Shown piece by piece: positions 12,818-20,387 of a stretch of 23,296 nt of DNA; positions within the stretch are counted from its first letter, which is position 1; each line of letters starts with the position of its first letter. The notes beneath the pieces are model-generated. The model ran no database searches. It saw nothing but the letters and a program-made list of their open reading frames with translations, and had not been told where the DNA came from. Source of the stretch: a virus; the IMG/VR virus record IMGVR_UViG_3300025120_000577, positions 1-23,296 of that record. One strand, written 5' to 3'. Position numbers and translations under genes: made by a program.

Positions 12818-12841
12818 ACTTTAAAGGGTTTATAGTATAAT
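12813..12841 (+). promoter_or_regulatory. Candidate sigma70-like promoter before the nozzle gene
   Basis: TTTAAA at 12813-12818 lies 17 bases before a perfect TATAAT at 12836-12841. The geometry and -35 sequence equal those of the candidate at 3013-3041. The predicted start falls at about the ATG of 12847, and no RBS with normal spacing is present (AAAGGG ends 18 nt upstream). Suggestive only. Confidence 0.27.
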
Positions 12842-12846
12842 GACTT

Positions 12847-14757
12847 ATGCCATTAGCAAACATACAAATAGCGCCAGGATTCAATAAACAAGTTACGGAG
12901 ACCGGAGCAGAAGGTCAATGGACTGATGGAGATTTTGTAAGATTTAGGTATGGATCTCCTGAAAAAATTGGTGGCTGGCAACAAATTACATCTGATACTT
13001 TGGTTGGAGCTGTTAGAGAACAACTAGTTTGGGCTGATTTAGATGGAAGAAGATACGTGGCTTTAGGGACAAATAAAGCTTTGTTGATTTATTATGAAGA
13101 TGCTTTTTATGATATTACTCCACTAAACACTGCTATTACCGGATGTACTTTTACTACAACAAACACTTCTGCAACCGTTACTGTAAACAAATCAACACAC
13201 GGACTTTTAGTAGGAGATTTATTTACTTTTACTTCAGTGACCCCGCCTACTGGTGCAGGTTATGTGGCAGCTGATTTTACAACAAACACATTTCAAGTAG
13301 TAACTTCTGCAGTAAATACTTTTACAATCACTATGGCTTCAGCCGCACAAGGTGCAGCTAGTGCAAGTGGTGCAGCTACTGTTAACCCATATATTAAACC
13401 AGGACCACTAACTGCCACGGCAGGTTATGGTTGGGGTACAGGTACATGGGGAAGAGGAGCTTGGGGATCTGCTTCAACAACTAGTAATTTAATTATTGAT
13501 CCTGCTTCTTGGTCAATAGATAATTTTGGTCAAGTTATGATAGCAACTATTAAAAATGGAAAAACTTTTAGTTGGTCTCCTATAAACACTAATTCCAATG
13601 CTTTAACAACAAGAGCTGCTGTTGTAACTGGAGCACCGACTAGATCAGTCATGTCCATTGTTTCTGATAGAGATAGACACTTAGTAGTTCTTGGAACAGA
13701 AACAACTGTCGGAGATGGAACGACTCAAGATAAAATGTTTATTAGATTTTCTGATCAAGAAAATTTATCCGACTACACACCTACTTCAGTAAATACTGCA
13801 GGAACTTTTAGACTAGATTCTGGTGTTAAAATTGTGGGAGCAGCGAAAGGTAAAGATTACATTTTAATTTTAACAGATACCTCAGCATATGTAATGCAGT
13901 TTGTTGGACCTCCTTTTACTTTTTCAATTAGACAAGTTGGAAGTAACTGTGGGTTAATTGGTCAACATGCTTTACATTATGTAAATGGAAGAGTTTGGTG
14001 GATGGGTCAAGCAGGAGGTTTTTTTGTATTTGATGGAACAGTTAAATCAGTTCCTTGTTTAGTTGAAGATTTTGTATTTACAAATACTGGTAGTAATTTA
14101 GGAATTAATTACAGTGCAGGAGAACAAGTATATGCAGGTCTTAATCATTTATATGAAGAAATTAATTGGTTTTATCCTAAAAATGGTTCTGACCAGGTAG
14201 ATAGAATGGTAACTTATAATTATACTGAGAATGCTTGGACTACAGGTTCTTTATCTAGAACTTCTTATCATGACGCAACCTTATACGATAACCCTTACGC
14301 TACAGAGTTTAGCGGTACAGGAGTCCCAACATTTCCAATAATTCAAGGTGTTACAAACGTAAACGGTTCTTCTACCTATTATGCTCAGGAAGTTGGAGTA
14401 GACCAGGTTGACATTACAGGAAACAAAACAGCTATTCCGGCATTTATTCAATCAGGGGATTTTGATTTATCTGCTGGTGGTGATGGAGAATTTTTTATGA
14501 GTATGAGAAGATTTATACCAGATTTTAAAAGACTTGTAGGTAATGCGCAAATTACAATTAATTTAAGAAATTACCCAACAAGTACAGCAGCGAGCTCACC
14601 TTTAGGGCCATTTACAATTACAAGCTCTACTGATAAAGTAGATACACGTGCCAGATCTAGATTTGCAAGTGTTAAGGTAGCTAACCTTTCAACAGAACAA
14701 AGCTGGAGATATGGTACTTTTAGAGCCGATATACAACCAGATGGAATGAGAGGATAA
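12847..14757 (+). CDS. Tail nozzle / tail hub protein (P22 gp10 or T7 gp12-like)
   Basis: The 636-aa, beta-rich protein starts NIQIAPGFNKQVTETGAEGQ and then W-TDGDFVRFRYGSPEKIGGW, the hallmark opening of phage stabilisation/nozzle proteins of short-tailed phages. Repeated strand patterns follow (VALGTNKALLIYYEDAFYDI; FGQVMIATIKNGKTFSWSP; YILILTDTSAYVMQF; VWWMGQAGGFFVFDGT), as expected for a beta-propeller-like platform, and the C-terminus has FRADIQPDGMRG. Residues about 105-165 form a Thr/Ser/Ala-rich inserted beta domain (HGLLVGDLFTFTS) seen in other members. It would form the tube end through which DNA leaves. The stop overlaps the next start by one base. Confidence 0.83.
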   Translation: MPLANIQIAPGFNKQVTETGAEGQWTDGDFVRFRYGSPEKIGGWQQITSDTLVGAVREQLVWADLDGRRYVALGTNKALLIYYEDAFYDITPLNTAITGCTFTTTNTSATVTVNKSTHGLLVGDLFTFTSVTPPTGAGYVAADFTTNTFQVVTSAVNTFTITMASAAQGAASASGAATVNPYIKPGPLTATAGYGWGTGTWGRGAWGSASTTSNLIIDPASWSIDNFGQVMIATIKNGKTFSWSPINTNSNALTTRAAVVTGAPTRSVMSIVSDRDRHLVVLGTETTVGDGTTQDKMFIRFSDQENLSDYTPTSVNTAGTFRLDSGVKIVGAAKGKDYILILTDTSAYVMQFVGPPFTFSIRQVGSNCGLIGQHALHYVNGRVWWMGQAGGFFVFDGTVKSVPCLVEDFVFTNTGSNLGINYSAGEQVYAGLNHLYEEINWFYPKNGSDQVDRMVTYNYTENAWTTGSLSRTSYHDATLYDNPYATEFSGTGVPTFPIIQGVTNVNGSSTYYAQEVGVDQVDITGNKTAIPAFIQSGDFDLSAGGDGEFFMSMRRFIPDFKRLVGNAQITINLRNYPTSTAASSPLGPFTITSSTDKVDTRARSRFASVKVANLSTEQSWRYGTFRADIQPDGMRG

Positions 14758-15407
14758 TGGACCCTATTACACAAAGAATATTAGATCAGCAAAGGGCTAT
14801 AACACAAAACCCTGACTTTAATAATTACCAACCATCAAATACTTCTTTAGATCAAGATATTATGAATATGCAATCTCCTGCAAATGGTATTGTAGCGTTA
14901 AATTCTTCTAATCAAAATGTTCCTGTTAATCAGGATATCATGTTTCAAGATAATCTTGTGCCAGATAGTAATCCAATAGACCTAAAAGGAATGGCAAAGA
15001 GCATGGGTAAAAAAATTGTAACAGATTTTGCTATTAAAAAATTAGGTTTGGATGGAATTAAAGCTAATGTATTAAAATCAGCCGTAGGGTCAAATCTTAT
15101 AGGTTTTAGTAATCCTCTTTCTGCAGCTTTTACAGTAGGCTCTTTGTTACCAGATTCAGTTAAAGGAATTGCAGGTATATTGAGAGGTAAGATAGCTAGC
15201 AAAGCAATTGCTAGAGATATTCTTGATGATAAACAAGGTACTAAGGACACTACTATTTCACCTAAAATTACAAATATGCAACCTACTGCTCAAGATATTG
15301 CTATGGGGGGCGGAGGAGATCCATCACCAAAAGGTCCTTCACCAAAAGGTCCATCGAGATCCCCACATCAAGGAAGCGGGACTGGTGGATTACACTCAGG
15401 GTATTAA
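14757..15407 (+). CDS. Probable internal/virion-associated protein, unknown
   Basis: The 216-aa protein has a polar, Gln/Asn-rich N-terminus (ITQRILDQQRAITQNPDFNN), a central part of amphipathic helices with small residues (GMAKSMGKKIVTDFAIKKLG; LSAAFTVGSLLPDSVKGIAG) and a low-complexity Gly/Pro/Ser C-terminus (PSPKGPSPKGPSRS). The style is similar to the internal virion proteins at the end of the window. It begins in a TAATG overlap with the nozzle gene. No catalytic motif is seen. A role in ejection is inferred only from composition and place. Confidence 0.65.
   Translation: MDPITQRILDQQRAITQNPDFNNYQPSNTSLDQDIMNMQSPANGIVALNSSNQNVPVNQDIMFQDNLVPDSNPIDLKGMAKSMGKKIVTDFAIKKLGLDGIKANVLKSAVGSNLIGFSNPLSAAFTVGSLLPDSVKGIAGILRGKIASKAIARDILDDKQGTKDTTISPKITNMQPTAQDIAMGGGGDPSPKGPSPKGPSRSPHQGSGTGGLHSGY
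15321..15355 (+). repeat. 15-bp tandem repeat encoding PSPKG
   Basis: Two 15-bp units (15321-15335 and 15336-15350), differing at one base, plus a partial third encode PSPKG-PSPKG-PS near the C-terminus of the preceding protein. It is probably a slippage-prone low-complexity tail. Confidence 0.8.
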
Positions 15408-15409
15408 CA

Positions 15410-15574
15410 ATGGCTAGAGTCGATATAGTAATTACAGAACCTACACCAGAATATGATCCAGAAAATCAAAGACAGGTTGCACAATCTTTACGTACTATGC
15501 AAGATAAGTTAAATACATCTTATCAACAAGAAATTAAAAATGAACAAGATACTTTTAATTATTTTTTATCATGA
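15410..15574 (+). CDS. Small conserved phage protein, 54 aa
   Basis: The ATG at 15410 is 2 nt after the previous stop, and the frame ends in TGA at 15572-15574, overlapping the next ATG in an ATGA junction. The product begins MARVDIVITEPTPEYDPENQ, has a Gln-rich helix (LRTMQDKLNTSYQQEIKNEQ) and ends DTFNYFLS. I recall close relatives in uncultured marine phages at the same place. Tight coupling on both sides supports it. Function unknown; a small virion or assembly factor is possible. Confidence 0.78.
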   Translation: MARVDIVITEPTPEYDPENQRQVAQSLRTMQDKLNTSYQQEIKNEQDTFNYFLS

Positions 15575-15921
15575 CCATACGATATAAAAATCAAGGATTC
15601 AAACAAGCAAGCACAGGTAAAACTACAGCACTTACATGTCCTACTGATGCAAGTATAATAGTAAAAAGTGTATACTGTGCAAACAATGATGCTTCATCTG
15701 CTATTTTAGTAAACATGAATCTAGTAGACTCCTCTGACTCAAATACAGAATATGAATTTTTTAGAGACGACCTAGCTGCAAAATCACAAGTGAATGCTAC
15801 ACCACAAGGTATAAATCTTGAAGCAGGTGATGCAATAACCGTAACAGCAGCTTCAGGAAGTAATAAAATACAAGGTGCAATAAGTTATGCACTTATAGAT
15901 AGATCGCAGGAGAATGGCTAG
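15571..15921 (+). CDS. Beta-sandwich-like structural protein, 116 aa
   Basis: The protein starts in the ATGA overlap. Alternating hydrophobic patterns (ASIIVKSVYCANNDASSAIL; VNMNLVDSSDSNTEYEFF; QGINLEAGDAITVTAASGSN) give a small all-beta fold, with a conserved-looking GINLEAGDAITV turn. It resembles short beta-sandwich proteins of phage virions such as decoration or fibre-associated proteins, but I cannot name the family. It overlaps the next gene by 8 nt, and its last codons carry that gene's RBS. Confidence 0.72.
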   Translation: MTIRYKNQGFKQASTGKTTALTCPTDASIIVKSVYCANNDASSAILVNMNLVDSSDSNTEYEFFRDDLAAKSQVNATPQGINLEAGDAITVTAASGSNKIQGAISYALIDRSQENG

Positions 15922-16045
15922 AAAATTTAAAGATCACGTAGAAAGACCTCAGCCTAGGAAACGTCCGGGTCGTCATAAAAAAAGACTTAACAAAAATGAA
16001 AAAAGAGATTATAAACCATACAACAAACAAGGAAGAAAACAATGA
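15914..16045 (+). CDS. Small basic protein (RPGRHKK type), 43 aa
   Basis: The ATG at 15914 follows CAGGAG (15907-15912) and the frame ends in TGA at 16043-16045, overlapping the next ATG. The product has 10 Lys and 8 Arg in 43 residues: MARKFKDHVERP, then PRKRPGRHKKRLNKNEKR and KPYNKQGRK. I recall nearly the same pattern in small proteins of marine phages including cyanophages. Conservation of such a short protein across phages suggests a real function, possibly RNA or DNA binding, but no activity is known to me. Confidence 0.8.
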   Translation: MARKFKDHVERPQPRKRPGRHKKRLNKNEKRDYKPYNKQGRKQ

Positions 16046-16239
16046 GCGATCTCGTGAAGATACCTGCAGAAGCAAAAGAGATTATCAAACACAAAAGAAC
16101 AGGACAAGTGTATGCTACTAAAGCTGATTTTGATGCTGATGTTGCTAATACCAATACTGATACTACTGTGGATGATTTCAGACAAGACCTCGAAATAAGG
16201 GTGACAAAAGTTTCTATGGGTGCTAAAACAAAAGAATAA
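16042..16239 (+). CDS. Small conserved phage protein, 65 aa
   Basis: It starts in an ATGA overlap and ends sharing one base with the next ATG (TAATG). The sequence has IPAEAKEIIKHKRTGQVYAT, then KADFDADVANTNTDTTVDDF, and ends in a basic strand (RVTKVSMGAKTKE). The KHKxTGxVYATxADF pattern is one I recall from other marine phage genomes. Function unknown. It is the last of a run of four small genes joined by 4-8-nt overlaps. Confidence 0.78.
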   Translation: MSDLVKIPAEAKEIIKHKRTGQVYATKADFDADVANTNTDTTVDDFRQDLEIRVTKVSMGAKTKE

Positions 16240-17168
16240 TGAAACCCCGTGGAGCCACCGAGCTGCAAATGGAAATGCTTTACAAGCATGTTCCAAAAGA
16301 ACTGCTTGATCAAGTACAAATATGTACTTCAATTCCAGGTAAGGTTCCTATAGATCCAACCAAATTAAATATTCTTTGGCAAAAAAATTCTTACGATCAA
16401 GCGAACCTTAGTCATTGGTTTGCTGAACAAAAAAACCATGAGCAATATGATTGGTATGTTTTTAACAGTCATTGGAATTATGAAAAATTTAGATATTTTT
16501 TTAATATCCCAACTGAAAAATGTGTGGTTATAAAAAATGGTACAAATAATTTTCCAAAAAGAAAAGTTTACAAAAAAGGTGATCCAATAAAAATACTACA
16601 TCACAACACTCCTTGGAGAGGTTTAAATGTTTTATTGGCTGCTATGCAATTAGTTAAAAATCCAAACATTACATTAGATGTCTATAGTTCCTCACAAGTT
16701 TATGGAGATGCTTTTTCGAATAAAAATGAAAAAGATTTTGAACCCATGTATGAACAAGCAAGACAACTACCTAATGTAAATTACATAGGATATAAACCAA
16801 ATGAATACATACTAGAACATATTACAGATTATGATTTATATGCTTACCCAAGTAATTTTGAAGAAACTTTTTGTGCTTCTGCGTTAGAAGCGTTAGCTGC
16901 TGGTGTTCATGTGATTACAAATAACTTTGGTGCATTATACGAAACTTGTTCTGAGTGGCCTGTTTATATTAATTACAATTCAGACAATGAAAGAATGGCA
17001 ATAGATACAGCTGCTGCTATTGAAGTTGCCGCAACATACTTACATGAATCATTCATACAAGAGCATCTTGAAGAGCAACAAAAATTTTACAAAAGATTTT
17101 ACAGTTGGAGTAAAAAAGGAATGGAGTGGGAAGGCTTTTTACGTGGAGCTTTGAGTGAAAGAAAATAA
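16239..17168 (+). CDS. Glycosyltransferase, GT-B fold (family 4-like)
   Basis: The 309-aa protein has the C-terminal nucleotide-sugar half of group 1 glycosyltransferases. IKILHHNTPWRGLNVLLAAM (117-136) includes R127 at the donor-phosphate site. NVNYIGYKPNEYI (179-191) and LYAYPSNFEETFCASALEAL (200-219) follow, the latter with the E-x7-E motif (E209 and E217), and then AAGVHVITNNFGA. The N-terminal half is short but keeps the acceptor-domain pattern (GATELQMEMLYKHVPKELLD; VFNSHWN; VVIKNGTN). It is cytoplasmic, with no membrane segment. It overlaps the second glycosyltransferase gene by 14 nt. Possible acceptors are virion proteins, DNA bases or host envelope precursors; the sequence does not discriminate. 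Confidence 0.88.
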   Translation: MKPRGATELQMEMLYKHVPKELLDQVQICTSIPGKVPIDPTKLNILWQKNSYDQANLSHWFAEQKNHEQYDWYVFNSHWNYEKFRYFFNIPTEKCVVIKNGTNNFPKRKVYKKGDPIKILHHNTPWRGLNVLLAAMQLVKNPNITLDVYSSSQVYGDAFSNKNEKDFEPMYEQARQLPNVNYIGYKPNEYILEHITDYDLYAYPSNFEETFCASALEALAAGVHVITNNFGALYETCSEWPVYINYNSDNERMAIDTAAAIEVAATYLHESFIQEHLEEQQKFYKRFYSWSKKGMEWEGFLRGALSERK

Positions 17169-18057
17169 AACATATATTAACGAAGACACTTACCAAACTT
17201 TAAAAGACGTTCAGGTTACACCATCAAATAATGAAAAAGTTGAACTCAATGAATACGAAAAACGTATTACACCAATATGGTTAAACAACACCGGACAACG
17301 GAAAAATAAAATATCTATATTTGTTGCTACACCTGTTCACAGTGATTGTTCAATACATTATGCGCAGGGTTTATTAGAATTACAAAAAATGTGTTTTGAA
17401 AAAAAAATAGAAATACAATTTCAATTGTTAAAATCATCATTAGTAACACAAGGAAGAAACTTATGTGTTTCCGGTTTTATAGAATCTGGAATGACCCACA
17501 TGTTGTTTGTTGATTCAGATATATTAATGAATGCAGAATCTATTTTTAAAATGATAGACAGGGATAAGGATGTTATTTCAATTCCGTACCCACTTAAAAC
17601 ATTTAATTGGGATAAAGCTTTTGATGCAATAAAAAAAGGTGATGTAAAGAAACCTTCTGATATTCATAAATGGACCAATAGTTATCCAATGAGAGTAAAA
17701 GACACTAACGATATTGTTGTTACAGAAGGTGTAATAGAAGTAACTCACAGTCCAACAGGATGTATGCTTATTAAAAAAGAAGTGTTTGATAAAATGATTA
17801 AACATTATCCTGACAAAGGAATAGTTCAAAAGACAGTCATTAATGGCGAGTATGTAAATAGACCTCATTTATGGAACTTTTTTGATTGTATTCATGATCC
17901 TGAAACTAAAACATATTTAGGTGAAGATTTTAGTTTTTGTAAATTATGGAAAGACATAGGTGGTAAGTGCTATGCTTTTATTGATGACCCAATTATGCAC
18001 ATCGGGGAGCATCAATATACAGGACGTTTTGCCGATGAGTTGATAATACCTGAGTAA
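17155..18057 (+). CDS. Glycosyltransferase, GT-A fold
   Basis: The 300-aa protein starts at GTG 17155, preceded by GTGGAG (17143-17148) at 6 nt; a TTG at 17151 is the only nearby alternative and is out of frame. ISIFVATPVHSDCSIHYAQG (53-72) opens the nucleotide-binding fold. LVTQGRNLCVSGFIESG (96-112) and MLFVDSDILM (116-125) follow, with the D120-S-D122 metal-binding motif. A late HIGEHQY is a plausible metal-ligand His region. The N-terminal 50 residues are a polar extension. It follows the GT-B enzyme with a 14-nt overlap, so they probably build the same glycan in sequence. Similar GT-A proteins occur in structural modules of marine phages. Confidence 0.85.
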   Translation: MKENKTYINEDTYQTLKDVQVTPSNNEKVELNEYEKRITPIWLNNTGQRKNKISIFVATPVHSDCSIHYAQGLLELQKMCFEKKIEIQFQLLKSSLVTQGRNLCVSGFIESGMTHMLFVDSDILMNAESIFKMIDRDKDVISIPYPLKTFNWDKAFDAIKKGDVKKPSDIHKWTNSYPMRVKDTNDIVVTEGVIEVTHSPTGCMLIKKEVFDKMIKHYPDKGIVQKTVINGEYVNRPHLWNFFDCIHDPETKTYLGEDFSFCKLWKDIGGKCYAFIDDPIMHIGEHQYTGRFADELIIPE

Positions 18058-18075
18058 AATGTTAATATTGAAAAC

Positions 18076-18087
18076 TTAAGATCTTAA
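18076..18087. other. 12-bp perfect palindrome in the 46-nt intergenic gap
   Basis: TTAAGATCTTAA reads the same on both strands and sits in the largest gap of this part, between the glycosyltransferases and the internal virion genes, 4 nt before AGGAG (18090-18094). It could be an operator-like site or chance; a stem of six pairs with no loop is not a terminator. Confidence 0.25.
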
Positions 18088-18103
18088 ATAGGAGAATTAA
18101 TTA

Positions 18104-19096
18104 ATGTTACATCTTTTACCTTACGCACTAGCAGCTTATGGCGGAATACAAGGATACAAAAGCGCAAAACAAGCTGGTGTAGGTGGCTTAGGTTCACTTG
18201 TCCACGGTGCTCTTGGTGCATATGGTGGATACAGCATGGGTTCTGCAGGTATGAGTATGTTCCCTGGATCATCAGCAGCAGCAAAATTTGCAGCAATGCC
18301 TTTGACACAATCTTTAACAAGACTTCCTGGAATTTCTCAGATTCAAACACAAGGTGCAAATTCAAAATTTTTAGGCACTGACAAAGCCACAGGTGGTGCT
18401 CTGGTTCCTAACCCAGATTATGTAGATCCTACAAAAAGTGGTGGTAGCTTATTAGACTTACTAAGAAAAAAAGGCAGTAATGAATACGATCCATTAAAAA
18501 TTGCAATGGCAGCAGGAGGGATACCTTACGCACTTGGTGCATTTGATCAAGGTGGACCTACTGATATTTACACTCCTGGTTACAATGAAAATTATTTAAA
18601 AACAAGAGAAGAAAGAAGTTTCTCATATATAGATCCTATGACAGGAGAAGAAAAAGAATATAAAAAAGTTTATGTTCCAGAAGAAAATCCTAATCCTCCA
18701 GGATCCGGAATGGATAAAGTTCCTGCTTATAGATCAGGTGGTATAGCAGAAATTAAAAAATTTAATGAAGGTGGTGTAAACTATCTTCCATCAAAAGTTT
18801 CACATGACGAAAATGATTCTAATAATTATGTTAGAGCGTCAGGTTATGTTGAGGACGGAGCAGGAGTAGGTGATAAAGACGAAGACACGATGTTAGCTCA
18901 ATTAGCAGACGGTGAGTTTGTAACAAGAGCAGATGGTGTGTTAGGCGCAGGAATCATTGCAGGTGCTAATCCAAATAGCATGAAAGACATGAGAGAAAAA
19001 GGTGCTACTTACTTCTACGAACAACAAAAAAGATATAAAAGAGTATTTGATTTATTGAAGGAGGCAAATGGCAACAGCAAGCAAAAAACGAATTAA
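18104..19096 (+). CDS. Internal virion / DNA-ejection protein (first)
   Basis: The 330-aa protein is Gly/Ala-rich at its N-terminus (LPYALAAYGGIQGYKSAKQA; GGLGSLVHGALGAYGGYSMG), a composition typical of podovirus internal proteins that insert into membranes during ejection. A second small-residue segment lies at 133-146 (IAMAAGGIPYALGA). The C-terminal motif at 251-284 (DGAGVGDKDED-x2-LAQLADGEFVTRAD, then VLGAG) is a pattern I recall in internal or structural proteins of many short-tailed phages, followed by a helical end (YFYEQQKRYKRVFDLLKE). AGGAG at 18090-18094 is 9 nt before the ATG. It overlaps the next gene by 29 nt. Confidence 0.75.
   Translation: MLHLLPYALAAYGGIQGYKSAKQAGVGGLGSLVHGALGAYGGYSMGSAGMSMFPGSSAAAKFAAMPLTQSLTRLPGISQIQTQGANSKFLGTDKATGGALVPNPDYVDPTKSGGSLLDLLRKKGSNEYDPLKIAMAAGGIPYALGAFDQGGPTDIYTPGYNENYLKTREERSFSYIDPMTGEEKEYKKVYVPEENPNPPGSGMDKVPAYRSGGIAEIKKFNEGGVNYLPSKVSHDENDSNNYVRASGYVEDGAGVGDKDEDTMLAQLADGEFVTRADGVLGAGIIAGANPNSMKDMREKGATYFYEQQKRYKRVFDLLKEANGNSKQKTN
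19058..19064 (+). promoter_or_regulatory. Ribosome-binding site AAGGAGG deciding the 19068 start
   Basis: AAGGAGG lies inside the end of the previous gene, 3 nt before ATG 19068. It is the strongest Shine-Dalgarno match in the window and supports the 29-nt overlap being real. Confidence 0.7.
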
Positions 19097-19529
19097 ACCA
19101 CTAGTGAGTGTATTACCAATAGAGCCAAAAGATATTGAAAGATTTTGGCCCTTAGCTGAATTTATGGTTGCGGAAGCTTTAGCTTTTTCAGGAAAATGGG
19201 CTGACTCTTCATACTTTTATGATGAGTTAAAAGCTGGCACAATGCAACTTTGGGTAATGTTTGGTTCTGATGAATTTGAAGAAAATAAAGTTTTTGGTAT
19301 TTGTATTGGACAAATTCAAGAACAACCTAATTACAAACAATATGAAATAATTATTTGTACGGGAAAAAGAAGAGAATTGTGGGAAGATAATATTGTTAAT
19401 GAAGTTACAAATTTTGCAAAATTAAATGAATGCAAAAAATTAAATATAATGGCCAGACCTGGTTGGGAAAAAGTTTCCAAAAAATGGGGATGGAAAAAGA
19501 AACACGTTCAACTAGAGAAATGGATATAG
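19068..19529 (+). CDS. Internal virion protein with GNAT-like fold (T7 gp13-like)
   Basis: The 153-aa protein has a GNAT-like order of elements: a helix near IERFWPLAEFMVAEALAFSG, strands LWVMFGS and VFGICIGQIQE, YEIIICTGKRRELWEDNI, a helix (NEVTNFAKLNECKKLNIMAR) and a C-terminal GWEKVSKKWGWKKKHVQLEK. Small phage proteins with this MARPGWEKxxKxxGWK ending are usually placed with T7 gp13-type internal proteins or acetyltransferase-like proteins. The typical acetyl-CoA loop (R/Q-x2-G-x-G/A) is not obvious, so enzymatic activity is doubtful. It lies between two internal-protein genes, as gp13-like genes do. Confidence 0.68.
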   Translation: MATASKKRIKPLVSVLPIEPKDIERFWPLAEFMVAEALAFSGKWADSSYFYDELKAGTMQLWVMFGSDEFEENKVFGICIGQIQEQPNYKQYEIIICTGKRRELWEDNIVNEVTNFAKLNECKKLNIMARPGWEKVSKKWGWKKKHVQLEKWI

Positions 19530-19533
19530 CACT

Positions 19534-20379
19534 ATGGGATTCATGAGGCCTAAAGCAACTCCTACACCAAACACACAAACCTACTATCAAAGAGAGGCTC
19601 CTGGTATAGAAGAACGAAAAATGGAGTTAATGGACGTAGCAAGAGATATTGCTAATGTTCCTATTAACTTACCAGATTATAAAGTAGCAGGTTTAGGTAC
19701 TTTAGAGCAACAAGGAATTACTGCTGCAGGGCAAACAGGTGTTGGACAAAATACTCTTGGTGCAGGTATTGGAACAGTTCTTAATGCAGCAACTCCAGTT
19801 GGACAACAACAAATAAATCAATATTTAAATCCTTACCAACAATATGTTACTGATGAAATTGGCAGACAAGGACAAATGATGCAAAATCAGTTGGGTGCTA
19901 AAGCAATCGGTGCAGGTGCTTTTGGTGGTGGTAGAGAAGGTGTTCAACAAGCAGAGCTTCAAGGAAGAACCTTATCTAACATTGGTCAATCTTTAGCTTC
20001 AGGATTTCAAACGGCATTAGGTGCAGCACAAAGACAACAACAAGTTGGTTTAGCTGCAGGACAACAATTAGGAGCAATGGGTGCCCAACAACAACAGATG
20101 TCACAAATGGATATAAATCAATTAATGGCTGCTGGAGGATTACAAAGACAATTAGCTCAACAAACTTTAGATGCACAAAGACAATCTACATTACAACAAC
20201 AATACGAACCATACCAAAGAGCTGAGTTCTTAGCTAACTTGTATGCAGCAGGACCAAAAACACAATCAGGTGTAACAATGGGAACTGGACCAAGCACAAG
20301 TCCATTTGCACAAGCTGTCGGTACTGGTATAGGAGCATTTGCAGCTTACCAAGGTGCTAACCAAACTAAACCAGCATAG
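19534..20379 (+). CDS. Internal virion protein, Gln/Ala-rich (second)
   Basis: The 281-aa protein has many Gln residues and long Ala/Gln helices (AAQRQQQVGLAAGQQLGAMG; QQTLDAQRQSTLQQQYEPYQ), a NPYQQYVTDEIGRQ motif near residue 107, and an AFGGGREGVQQAEL stretch. The last part is small-residue-rich (GTGIGAFAAYQGANQ). NPY-x2-Y-V followed by a Gln-rich helical domain is a recurring layout of podovirus ejection proteins. The start lies 4 nt after the previous stop. No enzyme motif is seen. It probably forms part of the trans-envelope channel with its neighbours. Confidence 0.75.
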   Translation: MGFMRPKATPTPNTQTYYQREAPGIEERKMELMDVARDIANVPINLPDYKVAGLGTLEQQGITAAGQTGVGQNTLGAGIGTVLNAATPVGQQQINQYLNPYQQYVTDEIGRQGQMMQNQLGAKAIGAGAFGGGREGVQQAELQGRTLSNIGQSLASGFQTALGAAQRQQQVGLAAGQQLGAMGAQQQQMSQMDINQLMAAGGLQRQLAQQTLDAQRQSTLQQQYEPYQRAEFLANLYAAGPKTQSGVTMGTGPSTSPFAQAVGTGIGAFAAYQGANQTKPA

Positions 20380-20387
20380 GGAAGTTT

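Noticed and set aside
12804-12828. Possible terminator hairpin between the 81-aa gene and the nozzle gene
   Set aside because: CCC and GGG ends exist, but the inner TTTAAA parts would leave a one-base loop, and no T tract follows.
15208-15417. 69-aa + frame overlapping the end of the 14757 gene and the start of the 15410 gene
   Set aside because: It is a shadow frame; the PSPKG repeat reads through it and both neighbouring genes have coupled starts and ends.
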